A stretch of DNA of 8,162 nt. Origin: Clostridia bacterium (GTDB taxonomy: Bacteria > Bacillota > Clostridia > UBA1381). Location: assembly GCA_008668455.1 (NCBI GenBank), contig RQCD01000084.1, positions 1-8,162 on the forward strand, given 5' to 3'. The position numbers and the translations under genes are program-made. Below the pieces are notes generated by a model, which was not told the origin of the DNA, made no database searches, and worked only from the letters and a program-made list of their open reading frames with translations. Shown here in pieces: positions 1 to 6,247 of the stretch; position 1 is the stretch's first letter, and the number at the start of each line of letters is the position of its first letter.

Positions 1-1577
1 GGGGGGACGGAGATTTCGTCGATGCAGAGGGAGATCAGAATTTCTGCAAATTCCTGATCAGAGCCGATTTCTCCGCAGACGCCCACCCAGATTCCTGCCT
101 GGTGTGCCGACCGGATTACAGTCTGAATGCTCCGGATCAGCGCAGGGTGGAACGGGTTATAGGAATCAGCCACATGATCATTCTGACGGTCAAGCGCTAA
201 AAGGTACTGAGTCAGATCGTTTGTGCCGATGGAAAAGAAATCTGCTTCCTTCGCCAACAGATCACTGATCATTACGGCTGCCGGTGTCTCAATCATGATC
301 CCAAGCTCCACATGTTCGGAAAATGCTTTTCCCTCGTTTCTCAGCTCCTCCTGTACCCCGGCGATCAGCTCCTTTGTCTGCCGGATCTCCTCCGGAGAAA
401 TGATCATAGGGAGCATAATTGCCAGGCGTCCGAATGCAGACGCGCGATAAAGCGCGCGCAGGTGAGTCTTGAATAATTCCGGACGCTTTAAGCAGAGCCG
501 GATGGCACGAATCCCAAGCGCCGGATTTTCCTCCTTATCCAGGTGAAAATAGCCGATATTCTTATCTGCACCGATATCAAAGCTGCGGACAATCACGCGG
601 CGGTCTCCCATTTTTTCCAGAACAGCACGAAAGGCGCGAAACTGTGTTTCCTCATCCGGGTAGTCCTCGCGATCTAAAAACAGGTATTCGCTCCGGAACA
701 GCCCGATTCCCTCTGCGTCATTCAAAAGTGCAGCTTCTGCGTCTGTCTCGGAATTAATGTTGGCATAAAGCATAATCTCCTGTCCGTCTGCTGTGACGGT
801 TTTCTGTCCTCTCAGACATTCCAAATTCTTCCGTTCTTCCTCGTAGGTCTGCTTTTTCTGCCGCATTTTTTTATAGGTTTCCTCATCCGGATCAATATAA
901 ATCATGCCGGAATAGCCGTCTACAATTGCCTCCTTGCCGTTATACTCATGACGCAGAATCCCGGATGCGCCGATTAATGCCGGAATATTCATGGTTCGTG
1001 CCAGGATTGCAGTGTGTGAGGTAGACGCACCTTTTTCGGTGATAAAGGCAAGAATTTTCGAACGGTCTAATAACACGGTTTCGCTGGGCGCCAAATCATC
1101 TGCTACAATAATTGCCGGCTGATCCGGCTCCACTCTGGAGGAATTTCGGTTGGATAATATGGAAATCACGCGCTCGGAAACATCTAAAACGTCTGCGGAG
1201 CGTTCGCGGATATAGCTGTCCTCCATTGCGTCGAACATGTCCTGAAAGCCGGAGGCTACCTTTTCCACTGCTGACTCCGCGTTGAGATGCTCCTCCCGGA
1301 TCGTGCGTTCGGTGGACGCGATGAAGTCTATATCCTCCAGCATCATCTGGTGGATATAGAATATCATTGCCTCTGATTCGCCCACGCTTTTCTGCGCTGT
1401 CTGAAAAAGGGCGGCAAGCTCGGAAACAGCCTTTTTCCGTGCAGCATGAAAACGGCGGATTTCCGCTTCTGTATCGGTGATATGACAATGCTGCACCGTC
1501 CGCTTTGCCCGGTGATAAAAATAAAGCCGCCCAAAGCTAATGCCTCGGCATACCGATTTCCCTGTTAAAGTCTGCAC
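1..1577 (-). CDS. ptsI: Phosphoenolpyruvate-protein phosphotransferase (PTS Enzyme I), C-terminus cut by window edge
   Basis: Enzyme I takes phosphate from PEP onto a histidine and passes it to HPr, the first step of PTS sugar uptake; it is cytoplasmic. Reading the minus strand from a GTG at 1577 gives 525 uninterrupted codons. The phospho-histidine is His188 in GASTSHTAILAR (183-194). The PEP-binding barrel keeps Arg295 (GLFRSEYLF), Arg331 (RSFDIGADK), Glu430 (MIETPAA), Asn453-Asp454 (GTNDLTQY), Arg464 and Cys501 (VGVCGEIG). Each is one less than the E. coli number, so the catalytic set looks complete. Only the last few tens of residues are missing, because the gene leaves the window. The start follows GGGAG with an 8-nt gap; an in-frame GTG at 1586 is possible but overlaps that site. 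The usual GGRTSH loop is GASTSH here. No ptsH lies upstream; the gene is divergent from ung. Confidence 0.95.
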   Translation of the reverse strand, partial: MQTLTGKSVCRGISFGRLYFYHRAKRTVQHCHITDTEAEIRRFHAARKKAVSELAALFQTAQKSVGESEAMIFYIHQMMLEDIDFIASTERTIREEHLNAESAVEKVASGFQDMFDAMEDSYIRERSADVLDVSERVISILSNRNSSRVEPDQPAIIVADDLAPSETVLLDRSKILAFITEKGASTSHTAILARTMNIPALIGASGILRHEYNGKEAIVDGYSGMIYIDPDEETYKKMRQKKQTYEEERKNLECLRGQKTVTADGQEIMLYANINSETDAEAALLNDAEGIGLFRSEYLFLDREDYPDEETQFRAFRAVLEKMGDRRVIVRSFDIGADKNIGYFHLDKEENPALGIRAIRLCLKRPELFKTHLRALYRASAFGRLAIMLPMIISPEEIRQTKELIAGVQEELRNEGKAFSEHVELGIMIETPAAVMISDLLAKEADFFSIGTNDLTQYLLALDRQNDHVADSYNPFHPALIRSIQTVIRSAHQAGIWVGVCGEIGSDQEFAEILISLCIDEISVP

Positions 1578-1593
1578 TTTCCCCACTCCCAAA

Positions 1594-1621
1594 ATAAAAT
1601 GTCGTAGCTATAACATTTTAT
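1594..1621 (-). repeat. 9-bp inverted repeat in the ptsI leader
   Basis: ATAAAATGT at 1594-1602 is the exact inverse complement of ACATTTTAT at 1613-1621, with a 10-nt spacer that itself contains the palindrome TAGCTA. It lies between the predicted ptsI start point (about 1630) and the ribosome binding site, so it could be a downstream operator or a weak RNA hairpin. The stem is almost all A-T, so a strong terminator or riboswitch is unlikely. The role is inferred; only the symmetry is seen. Confidence 0.45.
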
Positions 1622-1636
1622 AACTCTTATAAATCC

Positions 1637-1665
1637 ATTATACGGCAATTAGCTCAAAAAGTAAA
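1637..1665 (-). promoter_or_regulatory. Sigma-A-type promoter for ptsI
   Basis: On the minus strand the -10 box is a perfect TATAAT (1642 to 1637). Exactly 17 bp upstream is TTTACT (1665 to 1660), matching the TTGACA consensus at four of six positions. The start point would be near 1630, giving a leader of about 53 nt before the GTG at 1577. The -35 box overlaps the cre-like palindrome at 1663-1672. Confidence 0.7.
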
Positions 1666-1672
1666 GCGCTTT
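1663..1672. promoter_or_regulatory. cre-like palindrome (possible CcpA operator)
   Basis: AAAGCGCTTT is a perfect 10-bp palindrome and fits the core AAARCGYTTT of the catabolite-responsive element bound by CcpA in Firmicutes. The usual outer TG and CA are not matched (GT and TC here). It overlaps the -35 box of the ptsI promoter, where bound CcpA would be expected to repress, and sits about 55 bp upstream of the ung -35 box. Regulation of a PTS gene by CcpA is biologically sensible, but a short palindrome alone is weak proof. Confidence 0.4.
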
Positions 1673-1690
1673 TCATGAAACTGTCATGAA
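1671..1690. repeat. Tandem TCATGAA motif, 11-bp period
   Basis: TCATGAA occurs at 1673-1679 and again at 1684-1690, 11 bp apart, about one helical turn. The first copy is inside the palindrome TTTCATGAAA (1671-1680). The pair lies just upstream of the ptsI -35 box, next to the cre-like site, a position fit for an activator or a second repressor. The binding protein is not identifiable from sequence. Confidence 0.35.
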
Positions 1691-1726
1691 CTTTCTGTTA
1701 ACTTCCAAAAAATCAGTCTAAAAGGA

Positions 1727-1755
1727 TTGCTATTTTTTAGAAAATATATTATACT
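1727..1755 (+). promoter_or_regulatory. Sigma-A-type promoter for the ung-polA operon
   Basis: TTGCTA (1727-1732) and TATACT (1750-1755) are separated by 17 bp, and the DNA upstream (1706-1724) is A-rich like an UP element. The start point would fall near 1762, leaving a leader of only about 21 nt before the ung ATG, just enough for the AGAGGGG ribosome binding site at 1768-1774. Confidence 0.7.
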
Positions 1756-1782
1756 AAAGATAGAAAGAGAGGGGAAGCATAT

Positions 1783-2445
1783 ATGGTACAGCTGGGAAAT
1801 GACTGGGACGGTCTTTTAGAAGGAGAATTTCAGAAGGAGTATTATAAAAAGCTCCGGCAGTTTTTAAAAGATGAATATCAGCATGCAAGGATTCATCCGG
1901 ATATGTACGATATTTTTAATGCGTTAAAGTGGACATCCTATCAGGATACACGAGTGGTGATTTTGGGGCAGGATCCGTATCATGAGGAAAACCAGGCGCA
2001 CGGTCTGGCATTTTCGGTGCAGAAGGGCGTTCCGATTCCGCCGTCGCTTTTGAATATGTATAAGGAGCTGAACCGGGAGCTTGGCTGCTATATTCCGAAT
2101 AACGGCTATTTGGAAAAATGGGCAAGGCAGGGAGTGCTTTTATTAAACACCTCTCTGACCGTCCGGGACGGGCAGGCAAATTCACACCGCGGAAAGGGCT
2201 GGGAAATCTTCACAAGCCGTGTGATTGAGCTTTTGAACGAACGCACCGAGCCTGTCATTTTCCTGCTATGGGGCAATAACGCAAAGGAAAAGCAGTCGCT
2301 TGTCACCAATCCGCAGCACTATGTATTGACTGCGGCGCATCCGAGTCCGCTTTCCGCTTCGCGCGGATTTTTTGGGTGCGGACATTTCAAAAGGGTGAAT
2401 GAAATCCTGCAAAAGCCAATTGACTGGCAGATTGAAAATATATAG
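1783..2445 (+). CDS. ung: Uracil-DNA glycosylase, family 1
   Basis: Removes uracil from DNA (from dUTP misincorporation or cytosine deamination) by cutting the N-glycosidic bond, starting base excision repair. The 220-residue protein has the usual family-1 length. It shows the water-activating loop GQDPYH (62-67, catalytic Asp64), the uracil-contacting LLNTSLTV (Asn122) and the DNA-intercalation loop HPSPLSASRGFFGCGHF (186-202, catalytic His186). The ATG is preceded by AGAGGGG with an 8-nt gap. It is the first gene after the promoter at 1727-1755 and ends 10 bp before polA. Pairing with polA is functionally fitting, since Pol I fills the gap left after uracil excision. No anomalies were seen; identity is certain by motif. 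Confidence 0.98.
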   Translation: MVQLGNDWDGLLEGEFQKEYYKKLRQFLKDEYQHARIHPDMYDIFNALKWTSYQDTRVVILGQDPYHEENQAHGLAFSVQKGVPIPPSLLNMYKELNRELGCYIPNNGYLEKWARQGVLLLNTSLTVRDGQANSHRGKGWEIFTSRVIELLNERTEPVIFLLWGNNAKEKQSLVTNPQHYVLTAAHPSPLSASRGFFGCGHFKRVNEILQKPIDWQIENI

Positions 2446-2449
2446 AGGA
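2444..2449 (+). promoter_or_regulatory. Ribosome binding site of polA, overlapping the ung stop codon
   Basis: AGAGGA begins inside the TAG stop of ung. It stands directly against the ATG at 2450 but 6 nt before the ATG at 2456, which decides for the latter as the start. The overlap suggests that ribosomes ending on ung help polA initiation. Confidence 0.7.
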
Positions 2450-2455
2450 ATGCGT

Positions 2456-5098
2456 ATGAAAAAATTATTAATCTTAGACAGCAACAGTATCCTAAACCGC
2501 GCCTTTTACGGCATACGGCACCTTTCCGCAAAGGATGGAACGCCCACCAATGCGATTTACGGACTTTTGAATATTTTACTAAAGCTGATGGAGGAGCAGA
2601 AGCCGGACTATCTTTGCGCTGCATTTGATCTTTCCGCACCCACCTTCCGGCATAAAATGTATGATGGTTACAAAGCGCAGAGAAAGCCGATGCCGGATGA
2701 TCTGAAGGTTCAGATGCCGCTTGCGAAGGAGCTTTTTTCAAAAATGAATATTAAGCTTTTGGAGCTATCCGGATATGAGGCAGACGATATTATCGGAACG
2801 GTTTCTGCCATCTGCGAAAAAGAGGGGATTGAGTGTCTGATCGCAACGGGGGATAAAGACGATCTTCAGCTTGCGTCGGACAAAACGAAAATCATTCTGA
2901 CGGTGAGCCGGAGCGGCGTGAACGAGACAACCGTTTATGACGATCAGGCGGTGCTTGCGCGCTATCATGTGTCTCCGAAGGAATTTATTGATGTAAAGGC
3001 GCTGATGGGAGATGCGTCGGATAACATTCCGGGTGTTGCGGGAATCGGCGAAAAAACGGCTATGTCTCTGATAGAAAAGCACCACAGCATTGAATATATT
3101 TATGATCATATTGAGGAAATCGGCTTAAAGGGTGCGATGCTCGAAAAGCTGAAAAAAGGAAAGGACATGGCATATTTAAGCAAGCAGCTTGCCGCGATTG
3201 ACCGTGCCGTTCCGATTCGGTTTTCCGCAGAGGAATGCAGGCTTTCCGGAACGCTTTCCGAGCATGCCGGAGAGGAACTTTATGATTTCCTGAAACGCTT
3301 AGAGCTGAATAGCCTGATCAAGCGTCTTGCGCTTGCACCCAAGGAAGAACCGCAGGAAATGGTTGATTTGTTTGATGGGATAACGCTGAAAATGGCAGAG
3401 AGTCTTTCGGAATGGGAGCGCTGGATTCACGAGCTGATTCAAAAAAAGGAGTGCGCAGTCTATTTTACGAAAAAAGGCGAAATCGGTTTAGCCTCCGGAG
3501 AAAAAAGTGTTGGGATTGACTGCGGACGGTTTGGCGAGGACGCGGTATTGGCGGCGCTTTGTCCGCTTTTAGAAAATGAAAATGTCAGAAAAATTATGTT
3601 TTCTTCCAAGGATGTCAGGGTTCGTCTTTGGGACAGGACAAGAATTTCCGGTATCTGTGATGATGTGGAAATCGGCGCATATTTAGCAGATCCTGCAAAA
3701 AGCTCCTACACGGTCGGCGGGCTGACCGAGGACTATTTTGGGATCACGCTGAAGCCGCAGGCAGAAAACCAGACATCTCTTTTTGACGAGGGAGAAAGCG
3801 ATCAGGTGTGCCGGGAGGCTTATGCGGTTCTGCGCCTGCGGGAGGAGATCCGGAAAAAGCTTTCCAAAATGGAGCAGCTGACGCTTTATGAGGAGATTGA
3901 GCTGCCGCTTTCTGAGGTTTTAGCAGATATGCAGATCCGAGGTGTAAAGATTGACCGCGGGCAGCTTTCTGCATTCGGCGCAGCATTGGGTGCAAGGATT
4001 GACGAAATTACACAGGATATTTACCTGCTCTGCGGCGAGGAATTTAATTTAAATTCTCCGAAGCAGCTTGGGGTGATTCTGTTTGAAAAATTAGGTCTGA
4101 AGGCAGGCAAAAAGACAAAAACCGGTTATTCTACGAATGCCGAGACATTAGAAGGACTTTTGGGAGAGCATCCGGTCATTGAGCTTTTAATGGAATACCG
4201 CCAGCTTTCCAAGCTGAAAAATACCTATTGTGACGGACTGGCGGCAGTGATTGATCCGGCAGACGGCAGGATTCATTCAAACTTTACCCAAACTGTCACG
4301 GTTACCGGCAGAATCAGCTCCACAGAACCGAATTTGCAGAATATTCCGGTTCGGACGGCGCTGGGGAGAGAGCTCCGGAAAATGTTTGTAGCAGACGGAG
4401 AGGATCATGTGCTGGTGGATGCCGACTATTCGCAGATTGAACTGCGCGTTTTAGCGCATATTTCCAATGATGAGCATATGATCAGCGCTTTTTCGCGCGG
4501 AGAGGATATTCATGCTGTTACAGCGGCGCAGGTTTTAGGGATTCCGCAGTCCGAGGTGACGCCGGAGCAGAGAAGCTGGGCAAAGGCAGTCAACTTTGGA
4601 ATCGTCTATGGAATCGGAGAATACAGTCTGGCAAAGGATTTAAAAATTCCCGTCAGGAAAGCAAGGCAGTATATTGCAGGTTATCTGGAAAACTACAGCG
4701 GCGTCCGGAGCTATATGGAGGAAATCAAGAAAAGGGCGGCAGAAGATGGCTATGTCCAGACGCTTTTCCATCGGATTCGGTATATTCCGGAGCTGAAAGC
4801 CGCTAATTTTAATGTTCGTGCCTTTGGGGAGCGTGTTGCATTAAATACGCCGATCCAGGGAACGGCGGCAGATATTATCAAGCTTGCAATGGTGCGTGTT
4901 TACAAGCGGCTTTTAAAGGAACAGATGAAAACCAAGCTGATTTTGCAGATTCACGACGAGCTGATTTTGGAAGCGCCGGGAGAGGAAGCAGAAAAGGCTG
5001 CAAAAATTCTTTCGGAGGAGATGGAGCATGTGGTTAATTTCCGCGTTCCGCTGACGGCAGATTGTCACATTGGCAGGAGTTGGTATGATGCAAAGTAA
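2456..5098 (+). CDS. polA: DNA polymerase I, with 5' nuclease, degenerate 3'-5' exonuclease and polymerase domains
   Basis: Family A polymerase that removes RNA primers and fills repair gaps. It has 880 residues from this start. The 5' nuclease domain (about 1-285) has Asp8, EADD (108-111), GDKDD (132-136) and GDASDNIPG (185-193) followed by a helix-hairpin-helix GIGEKTA. The middle domain (about 300-475) lacks the DxE of the first exonuclease motif (334-342 reads AVYFTKKGE) and the Asp of the last (CREAYAVL at 452-459), so proofreading is probably absent, as in Bacillus and Taq Pol I. The polymerase domain has TGRISSTEPNLQNIP (617-631), DADYSQIE (Asp657), RSWAKAVNFGIVYG (Arg706, Lys710, Phe714, Tyr718) and IHDE (832-835, Asp834). 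The ATG at 2456 lies 6 nt after AGAGGA, which overlaps the ung stop; ATGs at 2399 and 2450 are too far upstream or too close to that site. Confidence 0.98.
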   Translation: MKKLLILDSNSILNRAFYGIRHLSAKDGTPTNAIYGLLNILLKLMEEQKPDYLCAAFDLSAPTFRHKMYDGYKAQRKPMPDDLKVQMPLAKELFSKMNIKLLELSGYEADDIIGTVSAICEKEGIECLIATGDKDDLQLASDKTKIILTVSRSGVNETTVYDDQAVLARYHVSPKEFIDVKALMGDASDNIPGVAGIGEKTAMSLIEKHHSIEYIYDHIEEIGLKGAMLEKLKKGKDMAYLSKQLAAIDRAVPIRFSAEECRLSGTLSEHAGEELYDFLKRLELNSLIKRLALAPKEEPQEMVDLFDGITLKMAESLSEWERWIHELIQKKECAVYFTKKGEIGLASGEKSVGIDCGRFGEDAVLAALCPLLENENVRKIMFSSKDVRVRLWDRTRISGICDDVEIGAYLADPAKSSYTVGGLTEDYFGITLKPQAENQTSLFDEGESDQVCREAYAVLRLREEIRKKLSKMEQLTLYEEIELPLSEVLADMQIRGVKIDRGQLSAFGAALGARIDEITQDIYLLCGEEFNLNSPKQLGVILFEKLGLKAGKKTKTGYSTNAETLEGLLGEHPVIELLMEYRQLSKLKNTYCDGLAAVIDPADGRIHSNFTQTVTVTGRISSTEPNLQNIPVRTALGRELRKMFVADGEDHVLVDADYSQIELRVLAHISNDEHMISAFSRGEDIHAVTAAQVLGIPQSEVTPEQRSWAKAVNFGIVYGIGEYSLAKDLKIPVRKARQYIAGYLENYSGVRSYMEEIKKRAAEDGYVQTLFHRIRYIPELKAANFNVRAFGERVALNTPIQGTAADIIKLAMVRVYKRLLKEQMKTKLILQIHDELILEAPGEEAEKAAKILSEEMEHVVNFRVPLTADCHIGRSWYDAK
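5075..5079 (+). promoter_or_regulatory. Ribosome binding site of coaE inside polA
   Basis: AGGAG lies within the last polA codons, 5 nt before the ATG at 5085 and 8 nt before the adjacent ATG at 5088. Either could be used. It rules out the in-frame TTG at 5070, which lies upstream of it. Confidence 0.7.
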
Positions 5099-5690
5099 AA
5101 AAAAGCTTATCGGGATCACCGGCGGTACGGGCTGTGGAAAAAGCATGGCGGCGCAGGTGATCCGGGAGGCAGGCTATGAGGTTTTGGACGCGGATCAGAT
5201 TTGCCGCGAGGTTGTCCTGCCAAAAAGACCGGCATTGGCAGAAATCCGGAACAGCTTTGGTGAGGACATTATCTTGCCGGATGGCACGCTTGACCGAAAA
5301 GGACTGGGAGAAATCGTATTTTCTGATCCTGAAAAGCTTTCTGTCCTGAACCGCATTATGTTTTCGTATGTGATGCAGGAAACGGAGGAGCGTCTGAAAA
5401 ATGTACGCGGGGAAATCTGCTTTTTTGATGCGCCGCTGCTGCTGGAATACGGACTGGATAAGCGGTGCAGCGCTGTGATTGCAGTACTGGCAGACCGGGA
5501 AAAACGGATCGCACGGATTATGGCGCGCGACGGTCTTTCCAGAGAAAATGCGGTTTCCCGGATAAATTCTCAAAATAAGGACGAGTTTTATCTTGAAAAA
5601 TCAGATTATGTGGTGTATAATAATAGTACAAAGGACGAATTGTCCGGACAAATCATGAAAATAATTAAAAAATTGAGGGAAGTGCCTTGA
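5085..5690 (+). CDS. coaE: Dephospho-CoA kinase
   Basis: Phosphorylates the 3'-hydroxyl of dephospho-CoA with ATP, the last step of coenzyme A synthesis, in the cytoplasm. The 201-residue protein has normal length for the family. It shows the P-loop GGTGCGKS (13-20), the substrate-binding LDADQICREVV (34-44), DAPLLLEYG (115-123), the lid-like ADREKRIARIMARDGLS (136-152), RINSQ (159-163) and DYVVYNNST (174-182). The starts at 5085 and 5088 are equally possible; the 5' end overlaps polA by 14 or 11 bp, suggesting translational coupling. The 3' end overlaps the next gene by 4 bp. One oddity: the usual LN-x-I-x-HP segment reads LNRIMFSYV (88-96), without the common His-Pro. polA-coaE linkage is frequent in Firmicutes. 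Confidence 0.96.
   Translation: MMQSKKKLIGITGGTGCGKSMAAQVIREAGYEVLDADQICREVVLPKRPALAEIRNSFGEDIILPDGTLDRKGLGEIVFSDPEKLSVLNRIMFSYVMQETEERLKNVRGEICFFDAPLLLEYGLDKRCSAVIAVLADREKRIARIMARDGLSRENAVSRINSQNKDEFYLEKSDYVVYNNSTKDELSGQIMKIIKKLREVP
5593..5621 (+). promoter_or_regulatory. Near-consensus internal promoter at the 3' end of coaE
   Basis: TTGAAA (5593-5598) and a perfect TATAAT (5616-5621) are spaced by 17 bp, the best sigma-A match noticed in the window. The start point would be near 5628, about 60 nt upstream of the TTG start at 5687. It could drive the transglycosylase and the three genes after it independently of ung-polA-coaE. The TATAAT falls on codons of the VYNN segment of CoaE, so chance is possible. 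Confidence 0.5.
5675..5680 (+). promoter_or_regulatory. Ribosome binding site of the lytic transglycosylase
   Basis: GAGGGA stands 6 nt before the TTG at 5687, and that TTG overlaps the coaE stop as TTGA. No in-frame ATG is available before Met25, which is inside the hydrophobic anchor, so this site supports a TTG start. Confidence 0.6.
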
Positions 5691-6235
5691 AAAAAATCAG
5701 AGTGTTATCGGGATTTTTAGCGCTTTTGATCATTATTGCCGGATTGCGTTTTGGATGTATGGCATGCGTTTCGTTTCTGTATCCGCTGCGCTATGAGGAG
5801 GAAATCCGTCAGAGTGCAGAGGAATATCAGCTGGATCCGTATCTTGTGATGGCTATGGTGAAAACGGAGAGCAACTTTAATCTTCGTGCACATTCAGGTG
5901 TGGCGCGCGGCTTAATGCAGCTGACCGAAAGCACCGCACAATGGATTGCAGCAAAGATGGGGATTGCGTTTCAGCCGGAGGATCTGGAGAATCCGGCGCT
6001 GAATATTCAGATGGGGTGCTACTATCTGCGCTATCTTCTGGATTATTACAATAACGAGGACTTAGCGCTGGCGGCATATAATGCCGGCATGGGGAATGTC
6101 ACCTCCTGGCTTTCGGACGAACGCTACAGCGAGGATCAGAAGGAACTGTCAAAAATTCCGTTTGCGGAAACGGAAAATTATGTTAAGAAAATAGAACGGT
6201 TTTACCGGGTATATTCATATTTATATTCAAAATAA
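5687..6235 (+). CDS. Membrane-anchored SLT-type lytic transglycosylase
   Basis: Cleaves the MurNAc-GlcNAc bond of peptidoglycan with formation of a 1,6-anhydro product, acting outside the membrane. The 182-residue protein begins with a basic tip (KKIR) and a hydrophobic segment (about 7-31) that looks like an uncleaved signal anchor. The rest is one SLT domain of the Slt70 C-terminal type: LDPYLVMAMVKTESNFN (49-65) with the likely catalytic Glu61, GLMQLTEST (75-83), a middle helix MGCYYLRYLLDYY, ALAAYNAGMGNV (127-138) and ETENYVKKIERFY (161-173). The start is TTG, overlapping the coaE stop by 4 bp, so it is probably translationally coupled. polA-coaE-transglycosylase order is familiar from Clostridia. 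It could serve in wall turnover or in placing envelope machinery; the sequence does not decide. Confidence 0.93.
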   Translation: MKKIRVLSGFLALLIIIAGLRFGCMACVSFLYPLRYEEEIRQSAEEYQLDPYLVMAMVKTESNFNLRAHSGVARGLMQLTESTAQWIAAKMGIAFQPEDLENPALNIQMGCYYLRYLLDYYNNEDLALAAYNAGMGNVTSWLSDERYSEDQKELSKIPFAETENYVKKIERFYRVYSYLYSK

Positions 6236-6247
6236 GGAGAGATTTTT

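Noticed and set aside
223..450. Open frame on the plus strand opposite ptsI
   Set aside because: It is antisense to conserved Enzyme I coding sequence, lacks a ribosome binding site and is rich in Ser and Ile, as expected for a shadow frame.
1096..1488. Open frame on the minus strand inside ptsI
   Set aside because: It is out of frame with the motif-rich Enzyme I reading, and its translation has no recognisable motif and low complexity (many Arg, Gly and Ser).
2399..2455. Upstream in-frame starts for polA at 2399 and 2450
   Set aside because: The ATG at 2399 would overlap ung by 47 bp with no ribosome binding site; the ATG at 2450 abuts AGAGGA with no gap. PolA proteins normally begin just before the LLILDSNS strand, as from 2456.
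2319..2741. 140-codon minus-strand frame across the ung-polA junction
   Set aside because: It is the complement of two well-identified genes, and the protein shows no family features.
5034..5573. 179-codon minus-strand frame over polA and coaE
   Set aside because: It lies opposite two certain genes, with no recognisable motif and no promoter or ribosome binding site seen.
5756..5771. Possible lipoprotein cleavage site at Cys24 or Cys27 of the transglycosylase
   Set aside because: The residues before each Cys (RFG and CMA) do not fit the lipobox pattern with Leu or a similar residue at -3, so a signal anchor is the simpler reading.
6210..6226. TATATT repeats before the kinase-like gene, as a promoter
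   Set aside because: No -35 box is found at a suitable distance (GAAAAT and GGTTTT at 17 bp).
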